Source: Trichosporon coremiiforme (lineage: Eukaryota; Basidiomycota; Tremellomycetes; Trichosporonales; Trichosporonaceae). From it: a stretch of 64,000 bases of DNA. This document shows, piece after piece, positions 23,481-33,417 of this stretch (its first letter is position 1; the number at the start of each line of letters is the position of its first letter). Location: contig BCJJ01000027.1 of assembly GCA_039545355.1 (NCBI GenBank), positions 478,845 through 542,844 of the forward strand, given 5' to 3'. The notes under the pieces are model-generated. The model did not search any database. It was not told where the DNA came from and saw only the letters and a program-made list of their open reading frames with translations. A program made the translations under genes and the position numbers.

Positions 23481-24277
23481 ATGAACCTGACCGACCCGTA
23501 CGAGTTCCAGAAGCCGCTCATGATCATTGTCATGGTGAGTCTCATTCTCTCTACACAGATGTAGCTGACATCCAGGGCCCCGCCAGCTGGTAAGTCTCGC
23601 CCGTCGATTGGAGGAGATGATGCCACCGGCGCTGTCTCGGAGAAGGTCTTGGAGCCGGCAAGCTGACAGGCAGCGGCAAGTCTACGGTCGGCGCGGGACT
23701 CGCGAAGAGCATCTCCGTTCCCTTCATCGATGGCGACTCCCTTCACCCGCAGTCGAGCGTCGACAAGATGTCGGCCGGCCATCCCCTGACGGACGAGGAC
23801 CGCTTACCGTGGCTCCACGCGATCCGGCGGACGGGTATCCAGAAGTGCAGGGAGGAGTTCGACAACAGCAAGGTCACGTCGACAGACGACGGAGGTATCG
23901 GACGTCCAGCGGTTGTGATCGCGTGCTCGGCGCTGAAGAAGAAGTATCGGGACGTTCTCAGGGGAACGGCAGAGACTGTCGATGAGCCGGAGGTGAGCAC
24001 ACGACACAAAATTACGCTAACGCGACAGCCGAAGCTGCGGACCGCGTTTGTGTACTGCAAGGGATCGCCGGAGCTTCTGCAGAAGCGTATCTCGGAGCGG
24101 AAGGGGCACTTCATGAAGCCCGACATGCTCGCGTCGCAGCTCGCGACCCTAGAGGATCCCGAGAACGAGGGTGGTGTCGTGACGGTCGATATCTCCAAGA
24201 GCCAGTCTAAGGTTATAGACGACGCTACCGAGGGCGTCGAGCACCTCGTCACTGCGATGGACCAGCAGGGCCTGTAG
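23481..24277 (+). CDS. Gluconokinase (6-phosphogluconate-forming)
   Basis: The enzyme phosphorylates gluconate with ATP, feeding the pentose phosphate pathway. Exons 23481..23534, 23576..23589, 23674..23992 and 24029..24277 give 211 aa. The Walker A loop GPASCGKST (residues 19-27) is split over three exons, the middle one only 14 nt. Further family marks are DGDSLHPQSSVDKMSAGHPL, TDEDRLPWL, IACSALKKKYRD, the FVYCKGSPELLQKRISERKG segment and MLASQLATLEDP. Intron 3 (36 nt) is a multiple of three and stop-free, but has GTGAGC, GCTAAC and CGACAG signals and interrupts a conserved stretch (VDEPE-PKLRTAF), so I treat it as an intron. HEM14 follows 153 bp downstream on the same strand. Confidence 0.9.
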
Positions 24278-24430
24278 ACAACTATGCACTTGTATTCGTG
24301 GGCTCGTAAAGGGAAGGTGGCTCCATGGCTTGGTTGAGCCGTCCGATCTCGCCGGATCCGGCCTCCACCTGTGCTGACATTTCCGATCCTTCCGCATCTA
24401 TCCATCCTTGTTATCGCCTCATCAACCATC

Positions 24431-26040
24431 ATGCCGCCGCAACACGTCGCCGTCATTGGTGGTGGCTTGACCGGCCTCTCGGCGGCTTACCGACTCGCTC
24501 CCAAGGCAAAAGTCACTCTGCTTGAAGCTTCGAACCATGTTGGCGGATGGGTCGACAGCCCAAAGCAGCACATCAAGTTCACGGCACCGTCCGGCGAACA
24601 GGTGGAGGGCGATGTGACGCTCGAGAGTGGGCCGCGTAGTATCCGACCGAAAGGGCTGAGTGCTGCGAGCATGCTTAAGCTTGTAAGCTATGCCGATCTC
24701 GACACGTCGCTAACAACAGATCCTCGACGTCGGTCTCGAAGACTCCATCGTCGGCATCCCGAAGACGAGCCCTGCTGCGCGGAATCGCTTCATCATGAAC
24801 AATGAAACTGGCAAGCTCATGGCCGCGCCAACATCGCCTCTGGCTCTCTTGTCACCGAAGACGCCGGCTCCAATCCGCGAATTGCTTCTCGGGGTCATGA
24901 AGGAACCGTTCGGACGAAATTCTCCCGCCGGCGCGGACGACGAGAGCGTGCACTCGTTCTTCCTCCGCCGCTTCGGACCCAGGGTTGCCGCGACAGCGAG
25001 CGCGTTTGTGCATGGCATTTACGCCGCGGACCCGAAGACTCTGAGTGTCCGGAGCGCGTTCCAGATGCTCTGGGACTACGAACGCGGTAGCGGCAGCTTA
25101 GTCTTGGGCATGCTGAAGGGTGACAAAGCCGGAAAGGCTCGGGAACTGGAGGCATGGAAGGAATGCGGGGTGTGGGGTGACAAGAGGAAGGACTGGGCCA
25201 TGTACGCCCTGCGCGGCGGAATGTCTGAGTTGACAGACCGGCTGGCGCAGGCGAGTCAGCGGCGGGGCGTGGAGATTACGTCGGGAACGCGAGTTGAGAG
25301 GATAACTCCTACAGACAACGGGGTAAAGGTGAGCTTCGGACGGTTGCTGGTCAGCTAACCTACAGATTGAGTCCTCGATCGGCCCGATTGACGCAGACCA
25401 TGTCATCGCCGCTGTCACACCACGACACCTCAGCTCCATCGTGTCATCGCCGCTACCCCATCTCACCGCGAACAGGAGCACGACAGTCGGAGTCGTGAAC
25501 GTGGTCTTTCCTCTACCACCATCACAGGTGCACCCGAACGGCTTCGGCTTCCTGATCCCCGCGTCGGATGCCAACCGTGCGGGAGTGCTCGGCGTCATCT
25601 TCGACAGCACCGCTCTCCCCGGCACTGAGGTTCCAGAGCTTGAGGGCAAGATCACAAAGGTCACTGCAATGATGGGAGGACCGTACTGGTCGTCGTACAA
25701 GACTGGTGGCTCAGTCACGCCGATACCGTCGAAGGAGGCGCTCAGCCGGATCGCCGTCGACTACCTGAAGACCGTCTTTCCTCACCTCGCCAACGTCGAT
25801 CCCATTCTGACGAAAGCCAACCTGCAGGTCGACTGTATTCCCACCTATGCGCCGGGGCATGGGACTAGGATGCGGGAGCTGCACGAGGCGATCCAGAACG
25901 GGCCATGGCAGGGCAAGCTGAGCGTGGGCGGAAGCGGCTACGGAGGCGTCAGTGTGAACGACTGCGTGTACTCTGGCGAAATCCTCGCCAACGCGGTGGG
26001 AGAGAAGACGGGACTGGAGCGCTGGAAGGACTGGAACTAG
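24431..26040 (+). CDS. HEM14: Protoporphyrinogen oxidase
   Basis: This FAD enzyme oxidises protoporphyrinogen IX to protoporphyrin IX at the mitochondrial inner membrane, the penultimate step of heme synthesis. Exons 24431..24682, 24720..25328 and 25366..26040 give 511 aa; both introns are 37 bp. The FAD-binding VAVIGGGLTGLSAAYRL spans residues 6-22. Other family segments are LESGPRSIRPKGLSA, FVHGIYAADPKTLSVRSAF, the HPNGFGFLIP region, GGPYWSS, and the C-terminal GSGYGGVSVNDCVYSGE that closes the FAD site. No long presequence precedes the FAD motif, as in other family members that are imported without cleavage. HEM4 is in the same window. Confidence 0.95.
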
Positions 26041-26268
26041 ATCTAGAAGTCTAGACTGTATCACTATGCATTGCATCGACTACTCACTGATACCTGTATG
26101 CATCAAGCACAGGGGGTCGGCTATCGTCGTTACTCTCGGTGACCCTAAGTGACGTTTTGGGTGCAGGGCGGGAGCAATTCCACGCGATCGACGAAGCGTA
26201 CCCGACTTTGACCTCGGAAGTCCGTTCGAGGCCGATTTCGGTCGTCTTCATCTCATCCATTACGCATC

Positions 26269-27288
26269 ATGGGCGCTTCGCAGTCATCCCAGGCCTCCCA
26301 AAAGCCCGACCATGTGGTCTCCGCCCCGGAGGGAACGAGCGTTGAGGTGAGTTTCACTCGCGACATCGAACAGGGGGCGAACGGGACGGGCAGTTCCCAT
26401 AATTCGCGGTCAACATAGAAACCACGCGACCGGCCGAATTCATCAGCTGTATGCATGTGACAGGAAACTAACAACAGTTCTCCCCGTCGCTGATCGAGCG
26501 CCTGCAGCAGCCGTCGTCGGGCAAGAAGCCGCAGACGACAGACGAGCTCGTGCGCCAGAAGCTCGCGTCCGAGTCGGCCAACCTCCGGCAGAAGGAGGCC
26601 GAGATCCTGTCGTCGATCTCATCAGCGCTCGAGAAGGAGAATCTCGACCGCGAGAAGCCGGGCATGTCCTCCGAGGCCCTCGGACGCGACATCGAGGAGG
26701 TCCGCGAGAAGGTCGAGCGTATCACCAACGACCGGAAGAACCGCGAGAACCCCGACCTCGCCAAGGCTAAGGATGCCGTCGTTGTTTGCTACACGTGAGT
26801 AATAATTCCTTATTGAGAAGGGGAAACGCACTGCGGCTTCTGTGGTTATGGCGATGGTGCACGGCAAGAGCGGCATTCGGGCTCCCGATGGCGAAGACAT
26901 GACGAGCGCGACGAAAGCAACAGGAACGGTAGCGCTAGCGAGGCGGTCCGCTCCCGGTCGTCGGGGCCGCTTGCGTGCTCGTCGTGGATAAGTGACTCTC
27001 CTGGGGTTCCGGCTGACCTTTGTTCAATTGCTGTTTCTACTTGCGGAGTACACGGCGAAGAGGGCCAACTATGACGCCCCGATTACCGCAACGAAGTGTC
27101 GCCGACGACGCCGACCAGCCATTCCGTCGCTCTAAGAACATCGCTAACATCAGTAACAATCCTACGACTCCCCTCGACTGCTGGCGTGAGGTTGACGCCT
27201 TCAAGGCTGAGGTCAACAAGCTTGAGGCTGTGAGTTGTCAGATTGCGATCATAGCTGACGCCAGGCTTTCGTCAAGAGCCTCCAATAA
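26269..27288 (+). CDS. MIC19: MICOS subunit Mic19 (CHCH domain)
   Basis: Mic19 is a peripheral inner-membrane part of the MICOS complex that shapes crista junctions. Exons 26269..26346, 26478..26794, 27154..27229 and 27265..27288 give 164 aa; the last exon encodes only AFVKSLQ and the stop. The N-terminus MGASQSSQ fits an N-myristoylation site. A charged coiled coil (about 35-125) precedes the C-terminal CHCH-like motif VVVCYTNNPTTPLDCWREVD, with ten residues between its cysteines as I recall for fungal Mic19. Intron 2 (359 bp) is the longest intron of the window; I found no gene within it. The last two introns join KLEA to AFVKSLQ, matching the family C-terminus. Confidence 0.88.
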
Positions 27289-28199
27289 ATTGATAGAAAC
27301 TGGGATGCATAGCTGCCCTATGGTAGATATTCGACATGACTTGCGGGCTGGCGGGGAGCTAAAGTCCTCGGCGACCTTCCTTATCTGGCGTCACGGTTGG
27401 CGGAAGATGGAGTGCGCCGCAGCTCGCTTCAGCACCACCTAGACCACGGACTTGCCTGGTCTGGATATGACGGTCCGAGGCGCTCATGTTGGCTGACTTG
27501 AATGATCGACACGCCATGTCTTTACGTAATACCCCAACGACGTGTACCTTTGTGATACGGAGGGCAGATCTTCTCCGCCTGCACTCGGAGGTGACTGCCC
27601 TGGTCCGAGAGCCGCGCAGCCCGTCGCTCTGGTGGCACTCTCCCGTCTTCACAGAAACCCATGCTCGTTTCTACGAGATGCGTCGAAACAATGGAGTGTC
27701 GCATTCCAGTGATGCAATGTAGTTCCGCAACGCTACTCCCTAAGTAGTGATGTTGCCCGACAAATGCAGGTTTGTGCGCGCTTGCGCTATTCCGGGACAG
27801 TTGCAATTGAGACAAGCTGACGATGGTGCCTGAAGATAGCACGCCATGGTGGAGAGTGTTGGCCACCTGCTTAACTCTGAATCTTGCTGTTGCTCACTCA
27901 TCCTCCACCTTTGCTCCCTCGAGACTGTTGCGGCCCCTGCGCTCTTTCGTCACCACCGTCTCCACACGACACCACACTCTCTTCTCAGCCCTCACACATC
28001 GCTCAGCCGCATATATAAGCTGTGCGTGAACGAATTCCGAGTTACCAGGCCACAAATCAGCCGTAACGCTCCCGATTATTGTCACCGGACAACAACAGTC
28101 GCCACCTTCGACCTTCCTCCGCACGTCGACCAGCCAATCACCTGAACTCCGGTTCCCAATCTCTCCGACATCTCCACCACCTGATCTCTTATCTTTACG
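27289..28199. other. Intergenic, GCG1-type gene promoter at right end
   Basis: About 0.9 kb has no recognisable gene. A short ATG frame at 27486-27722 is not supported by any family. The right end has a TATA-like element and a CA/CT-rich leader before the ChaC-type gene. Confidence 0.55.
28011..28019 (+). promoter_or_regulatory. TATA-like element before ChaC-type gene
   Basis: ATATATAAG sits about 190 bp upstream of the start codon at 28200, followed by a CA/CT-rich leader-like sequence. It is the clearest TATA motif in the window. Confidence 0.45.
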
Positions 28200-28880
28200 A
28201 TGGCCTTGATTACCTCTGCTAGCGCTTCCTCTGCTCTTGCCCCTGTCGTTGCCAGCGGCTCGGGCTCTGAAGCCAACCCCAAGTCGGCGACCTGGGTGTT
28301 CGGCTACGGCTCGATCATCTGGCGTCCCGACTTTGAGTTCGCCGAAAAGCGCACCGGGTGGGTGAACGATCACACGCGGCGGTTCTGGCAGGGCTCCCCC
28401 GACCACCGTGGCCAGCCCGGCGCTCTCGGGCGAGTGCTCACGCTCGTGCCAGAGCTCGGCTCGGAGTGCTGGGGTGTCTGCTACCGCCTGCCCGAGGAGA
28501 AGGAGGACGACATCATGGCGGCGCTCGACTACCGGGAACGCGGCGGCTACGTCCGCATCAACGTGCCGTTCGAGTACGAGGTGTCTCCCGGGCTCACTGA
28601 GAAGGTCACTGCGATCACGTACATCGCCTCGCCCGACAACAAGTACTACCTCGGCCCTGTCCCCATGGAGGACATGGTGAGGCAGATCTACTTCGCCCGT
28701 GGCGAGAGCGGTAAGAACATCGACTACGTCCTCAACCTCGCCCGACACCTTGAGACTATGGGCCTGGCCGACGCTCACATCCACGAGCTCGCGCTGGAGC
28801 TCGAACAGCGCGCGGCAAAGGAGGCAATCCCCGTACAGCTCCAGAGCCCCGTCCAGACCACGACGCAGGTCATCGCCTAG
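28200..28880 (+). CDS. GCG1: Glutathione-specific gamma-glutamylcyclotransferase (ChaC family)
   Basis: The enzyme degrades cytosolic glutathione to 5-oxoproline and Cys-Gly. It is a single exon of 226 aa. The substrate-binding signature WVFGYGSIIWRPDF starts at residue 32, RRFWQGSPDHRGQPGALGRV follows, and the catalytic Glu lies in DYRERGGY (Glu113). The region LGPVPMEDMVRQIYFARGES matches the family C-terminal half. The N-terminal 28 residues are Ala/Ser-rich and outside the domain. The length fits yeast Gcg1 (about 230 aa). The gene converges on SKI6 with a 138-bp gap. Confidence 0.93.
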   Translation: MALITSASASSALAPVVASGSGSEANPKSATWVFGYGSIIWRPDFEFAEKRTGWVNDHTRRFWQGSPDHRGQPGALGRVLTLVPELGSECWGVCYRLPEEKEDDIMAALDYRERGGYVRINVPFEYEVSPGLTEKVTAITYIASPDNKYYLGPVPMEDMVRQIYFARGESGKNIDYVLNLARHLETMGLADAHIHELALELEQRAAKEAIPVQLQSPVQTTTQVIA

Positions 28881-29018
28881 TCTCATCACTACCTCATGTT
28901 TGTACAGCGTTTGATACGCTCCCCTCCCTGTATGCATATATCCTCCTCATCTGTTTGCCCTGTGGTGTATCGCATCGTCTCATAATCGTACATGGGTGCC
29001 CAGTCTACAGTTCTACGT

Positions 29019-29914
29019 CTACGCCTCCACAGCCACAGTCCTCGTCGCGACAGACATGCGGTCGACGACCCGTTCCGTGCGCGTCTTGACGACCTGCTCC
29101 ATATCGTCCTTGATGACCTTGCAAGCCTCGGTGCCGAGGCGGAGCATCTCCTCGAAGCGGTCGACGTGCAGCCTCGTCTCCATCTGCGCGAGCGTAATCT
29201 TGCCGCTGTTGGGCAGGCTAGCGACAACAAGAGACGGCAGGTCGTTCTCCTCCGGGGCGCTGAGGTCCAGCAGCGCCTGCGTCAGGTGCAGTCCGACGCT
29301 GACCGAGGTCACGTAGTCGTGCATCGCGATGCCGGCGTCGATGAGCGCGAGCGTCACTGCATTAATTGCCGTGGGCAGTATGCCGCCGTCCGCCTGCAGG
29401 ACCTGGACCTGCACCGCAATCTCGGAACGAGGGTACAGTCCCACCTGGATCACAGGCTCGAAGGTCTGTCGGATGGCCGCGCCGATCTCGAGCAGGCGTC
29501 TGGAATTAGCTTCACTCAGGCTGTTGTACAGCTCTTCGAAGAGGTCAACTGTTCGCCCGAATACCGGCGACAGCTGAGCAGGACATAGACTCACTTGTCA
29601 CCTCGTGTCCGCCCCCTGCCCTGCCCTTGTCCCTGCGCCCACGGCACGACGCCAACCTCGACAACAACGTTGGCCTTGTCGTGCGCCGCGCCCGCCTTCT
29701 GCTTCGGCTCCCTTGGTCCGAACACGGCCGCCTGCACCGTCGTCAAACCCTGCGAGACCTGCGAACTCCCGTCTGCTTGCGGGTGCACGCCTAGTGCGCA
29801 CGAGAGGGAGCGCAGCTCGAACGGCCGCCTGTTGTCGTGTCGGAGACCTGGGTATCAGCTTCGGTCACAGCTTGTAAGCTCACCAGCAAGGTTCAGGATC
29901 TCTATTCTGCTCAT
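29019..29914 (-). CDS. SKI6: Exosome core subunit Rrp41/Ski6 (RNase PH fold)
   Basis: Rrp41 is one of six RNase PH-like subunits of the RNA exosome ring in nucleus and cytoplasm; eukaryotic copies lack phosphorolytic activity. Exons complement(join(29019..29499,29595..29847,29884..29914)) give 254 aa, close to yeast Ski6 (246 aa). The first exon encodes MSRIEILNLAG, followed by LRHDNRRPFELRSLSCALGV, GLTTVQAAVFGPREP, VVEVGVVPWAQG, LLEIGAAIRQTFEPVIQ, QVQVLQADGGILPTAINAVT and VTSVSVGLHL. The 95-bp intron 2 uses a GCTAAT branch site. Prefoldin subunit 4 is divergently transcribed 201 bp away. Confidence 0.94.
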
Positions 29915-30115
29915 TGCGCCGATGTGCGTTGTTGATGCAGTTGCACCGAACTGTTGATGGAGGTGGCCGTTGGACTCGCGGACCGCGGACATGACGAAAT
30001 TTAAAGGGGGTGGTTGGATAAAGATCCCGCATCCACTTGAGCTTGAGCGCGTTCGATGACGATCCATGTATGGGCCTGAGCACCTTCCTCGACTTACAAC
30101 ACCTGCAACAGCAAA
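29915..30115. promoter_or_regulatory. Divergent promoter of SKI6 and prefoldin 4
   Basis: A 201-bp gap between divergent start codons must hold both promoters. It contains an AAATTTAAAGG stretch near 29998-30007 but no clear TATA box. Confidence 0.5.
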
Positions 30116-30823
30116 ATGAGTCTCGTGGGTTAGCTCGCAGTGCTGTGGAAGCTGACAGAAAGCTTGCTCCGGAAGACGAGGCGGACGGCATCGAGGTCGC
30201 GTGGGAGGACCAGCAGAAGATCAACACTTTCTCAAAGCTCAACAATCGGCTCGGCGACCTGCGGGACCAGCTCAAGGTCAAGGAGGTGAGTGTTCCGCGT
30301 GAGCACGGCGCCTTGAATGTCTGCTGCGCTGCTGTCCTATTTCCTGAGCTACCTTCTTTTCTATTTCTAGCTCGTCGAAGCTCAACCGCTTAGCATCGCG
30401 CTCGGCACACGTCCAGCGCCTCAGCATTCGCCGACCTCAGGACAGCGGCCAGAGCGTCGCCAGCTGGAATTCGCGGAGATGGTAAGCTGACCCCAGGACG
30501 AGAAGGAGTACTACGACGACCTGCAGATGGAGCTCGAGCTCAGTGACGCCAAGACGATAATGTACAAGGTTGGCGAGGCGTTCTTCGACCTGCCACTGCC
30601 GGCGGCGAAGAAGCAGCTGCGCGCGGATTTGAAGCGGTACGACGGCGATATCAAGGACCTGAAGGACCGCTGCGAAGAATGCGAGCACGGCATGCAGGAC
30701 CTGAAGGTGCAGCTGTGAGTAATCTTCTCCCTGCCCTCGCAGCTAAGGGCAGCCCGGATACAAGCTGACGCCAGATACGCCAAGTTCGGGAAGCAGATCA
30801 ACCTCGAGACCGGGCCGGATTAG
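30116..30823 (+). CDS. GIM3: Prefoldin subunit 4
   Basis: Prefoldin is a six-subunit cytosolic chaperone that delivers actin and tubulin to the CCT chaperonin. Exons 30116..30124, 30163..30285, 30497..30714 and 30775..30823 give 132 aa, normal for this subunit. The first exon is 9 nt (MSL), joined to LAPEDEADGIEVAWEDQQ through an AAAG acceptor lying just past a CTGACAG branch site. An unspliced alternative start at 30070 would add about 36 unlike residues and is less likely. The body is two helical arms (QQKINTFSKLNNRLGDLRDQ and the arm from YYDDLQMELELSD) around a beta turn (AFFDLPLPAAKKQLRADL), ending LKVQLYAKFGKQINLETGPD as in the family. Its 3' end converges on the release-factor gene with 62 bp between stops. 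Confidence 0.88.
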
Positions 30824-30885
30824 ACGATGGCGCTATGGCAGAGATGGGGTCTAGATGCATATATTGTGTACATTGGTCCATTGGT

Positions 30886-31795
30886 TTACTCGTCTCCTCC
30901 CTCCTGATCCTCCTCCTTGCCCTCCTTGTTCTTCCTCTTGTTGACCTTCTTCTTCCGGTTCTGCTTCCTCCGGCGCTCCTTCTCCCACCGTAGCTCCTGC
31001 TTGCTCCACGTGCGCGCCTCGGCCGCGAGTTTCTCCTTCCGGCTCAGCGTTGCGGGATCAGCGGCCGCCTGCGGCTGAGACGGCTCGATACCCTCCAGCT
31101 CGCCGCGAGCTCGCATCAGGTCCAGCCGCTCCTTCAGGATTTGCCGGGCAATGACTCGGTTCTGAGCACGAGAGCGCGTCGGCTGGCTCTGGATTCGGAT
31201 ACCTGTCGGCTTGTGCAGTAGCGACACGGACGAGTTTGTCTTGTTGATCGCTTGGCCTCCGGGGCCGCGGCCTGTATGTCAGCTATGGGGAAATCTACCG
31301 GCCAGCTGGGTAAGGTGAGGGAAAGACTCACCCCGCACGAACTTCTCTTCGAGCTCGCTCTCATCCAGGTCCGGGACCTGGTGTCGGCTCAACAGTCTGT
31401 TCAGGTGCTTGATCGTGTGCTTCGTTCGAGGTCCTTTCTTCTCCTTCGGCGTGCCTGCTGCCTCTGCTGCTGGGGGCGGGACGGTCGTCTGATAGTTAGC
31501 TCAAGACAATTGGAAGAAAGCTCACAGGCATGGCAGACATGAAGACGCCCTCGGAGACTTCCTCCCCCTCCCATACTGGGTCGGCATCCAGCTCGACTTC
31601 CTCGAAGAAGTCGGCTTCGAGCGTCTCCTCCGCGATCTCGACGGGCGGCTCCTTTGGCGGCTTTGGCTTCGCGGAATAGTCGCGGGCCCAGTGGCTGCAC
31701 CCGACGTTCGTGAGGGCTGGTCGGAGCAAAGGTCGAACGTGTAGCGCTCGCGGCCGGAGCGCCGCTTGCCGCGCTAGAGCGAGGGCGGGGCGCAT
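30886..31795 (-). CDS. RSO55: Mitochondrial GGQ release-factor family protein (Rso55/MTRFR-like)
   Basis: Proteins of this class lack codon-recognition domains and use a GGQ motif to free peptides from stalled mitochondrial ribosomes. Exons complement(join(30886..31271,31332..31488,31526..31795)) give 270 aa. The N-terminus MRPALALARQAALRPRALHV is an Arg-rich presequence. An acidic linker follows, then a helical lead-in (HTIKHLNRLLSRHQVPDLDE) and the catalytic FVRGRGPGGQAINKTNSSVS with Gly147-Gly148-Gln149. TGIRIQSQPTRSRAQNR comes next, and the tail is highly basic (ERRRKQNRKKKVNKRKN), as expected for contact with rRNA. The upstream frame extends to 31846 but has no ATG. It could be an ICT1-type rather than MTRFR-type member; the MTRFR/Rso55 fit looks better. 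Confidence 0.86.
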
Positions 31796-32221
31796 AGCAG
31801 TTGGTGATGGTAAGGACTGGGAGATGGCAAAAGAGACAACCTCCACTTCGAGCTCGACAACAATCTGGATGCCGATCAGATCTCTTTCTGACGCGCTCCG
31901 TCCGCAAGTAGTAAGCGTCTTGCATATCCTTCCGGAACAACGTTTCCACTGCCAACGTCAAATCGTAACATCACAGTCTCTGTGCATGACATGCTTGCTG
32001 TTCATCAGCGCCGAGTCTTTACGTCCGCCGGGATCTGTCCTAAATAGCCTCTTAATTGACATCACCGATCCGAATAAATGGCTCAATTAAACCTCCTCCT
32101 ACGGTTCAATTACGTAAACTTTGCTGCATCCGTCTAAGAACCAGCGAGGTTGGGTATAAACACGCGACTGCTTTTGAGTCGTCTGCTCTCCACATCCTCA
32201 TCACCCCGAACACCGTCAATC
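31796..32221. promoter_or_regulatory. Divergent promoter region with TATA box
   Basis: A 426-bp gap lies between divergent start codons. On the plus strand a GTATAAA element lies at 32154-32160, about 65 bp before the Spo12-like start codon. Confidence 0.5.
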
Positions 32222-32777
32222 ATGTCGTCCAACTCCAACGTATTCCGTGAGACCACCAACGGTGAGTGCGCTCGGTGCACAAACAACGCCATCATCGAAG
32301 ATCGCACCAGCTTGGCTGCAGGGCAGTCGCAAGGCGGGCAGTGACAATCGGGGATTGTTTGTTTGTTTTTCTTTTTGCTTCCCTGGCTGCCAGGTCAAGA
32401 CAAGCTCCGACACATGCTGCAGCGAAGAACACAGGCGCTGACACCGCAGTCCCCCAGCAGGCTCCTCCCAGCTTCCTCCAGAAGAAGGGCCTCCTCGGCA
32501 ACAAGGGCAAGGGCCCGGTTGGGGGGTGAGTCGATGATCTGCTGATCGCACTGACCCTGCAGCAACACCATGTCACCGACCGACCAGTTCATGTCGCCTG
32601 TGTCTGCAAAGCTGAACGGAGCCAAGCAGCGTCACTTCCAGAAGTGAGTCGCCACCAGCCCATTAGATGAGGTCAAGCTAACATGGCAGGAAGCCGGTGC
32701 CGTTCGCGTCCAAGCTGTCGTCGCTGGCCGCCTCGGCCGCCCCGGACTCGCCCGCCCCGTCGGAGAAGCAGCACTAA
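32222..32777 (+). CDS. Spo12-like small cell-cycle protein
   Basis: Spo12 proteins are small, phosphorylated and act in mitotic exit and meiosis (FEAR network in yeast). Exons 32222..32261, about 32423..32525, 32563..32643 and 32690..32777 give about 103 aa. The family signature is MSPVSAKLNGAKQRHF followed by QKKPVPFASKLSSLAA; I recall the Spo12 core as a Ser-Pro followed by KL, then a Lys-rich segment ending in His. The SPT and SP sites fit kinase targets. The start of exon 2 is uncertain: acceptors ending at 32404, 32422 or 32434 all keep the frame, and I prefer 32422 because a CCGAC branch-like motif precedes it. The family call is from the short motif only. Confidence 0.68.
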
Positions 32778-33417
32778 GCGGCGCAACTGCCCGCTCCGCT
32801 TCGTCGCTTCTCCATTGTTCCGCCCCGCCTTCTCGCACACTGTTCCGACTCTGACTCTTCTTCGCTTTTCTACATTCCATTTTTCATTTCTTCACGATAC
32901 ATATCTGCGCGTGTTTTCGTCCCTCCGCCCCCCGCGAATCGCTGTCCGCCCTGTCCCTTCCGCCAGCCAGCCAGCCCTGTAAGGGAGCACCCACTACCGC
33001 ATTAATCGCAATCATTCTGGCGAGGGCCCCGGCAACAGCAGCAGGAGAGGAAACGGAGAAGAGAGAACACAAAACCACCTTCAACACCTGCAACTCTACC
33101 CGTAACCAACCATCATATCGACTCCTTCGAACGTCGGTTTTATGTTGTGATAAATAAACCTAGCATGCAAGCGCAAATAACCCTCGGCCAAGGGCCAAAG
33201 GCGTTCAGGGCCCGCAGCCTCGACTGATCGGACATGAGTCAGCTAAGATCTACCCGCGAAGCAGGTTCACAACTCTCATATCTCTTTCAGAAAGTTGGAG
33301 CATACCGAGAAGCTATATTGTATGAGTGATGCATGTGATACTGGGTAATACAAGTTTGATACTCTACGCGCAGCTGCGCTCGTCGGGCTCGTTGGGGCCG
33401 CTGCTGCCTTGGCCACC
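32778..33417. other. Tail-to-tail gap
   Basis: This 640-bp region lies between the Spo12-like stop and the SCO1 stop. It is T-rich after 32800 and has AATAAACC near 33153, which could serve polyadenylation. No gene is seen. Confidence 0.5.

Noticed and set aside
26795..27153. Possible snoRNA in the 359-bp intron of MIC19
   Set aside because: I could not find a C box and D box at suitable distance with a terminal stem.
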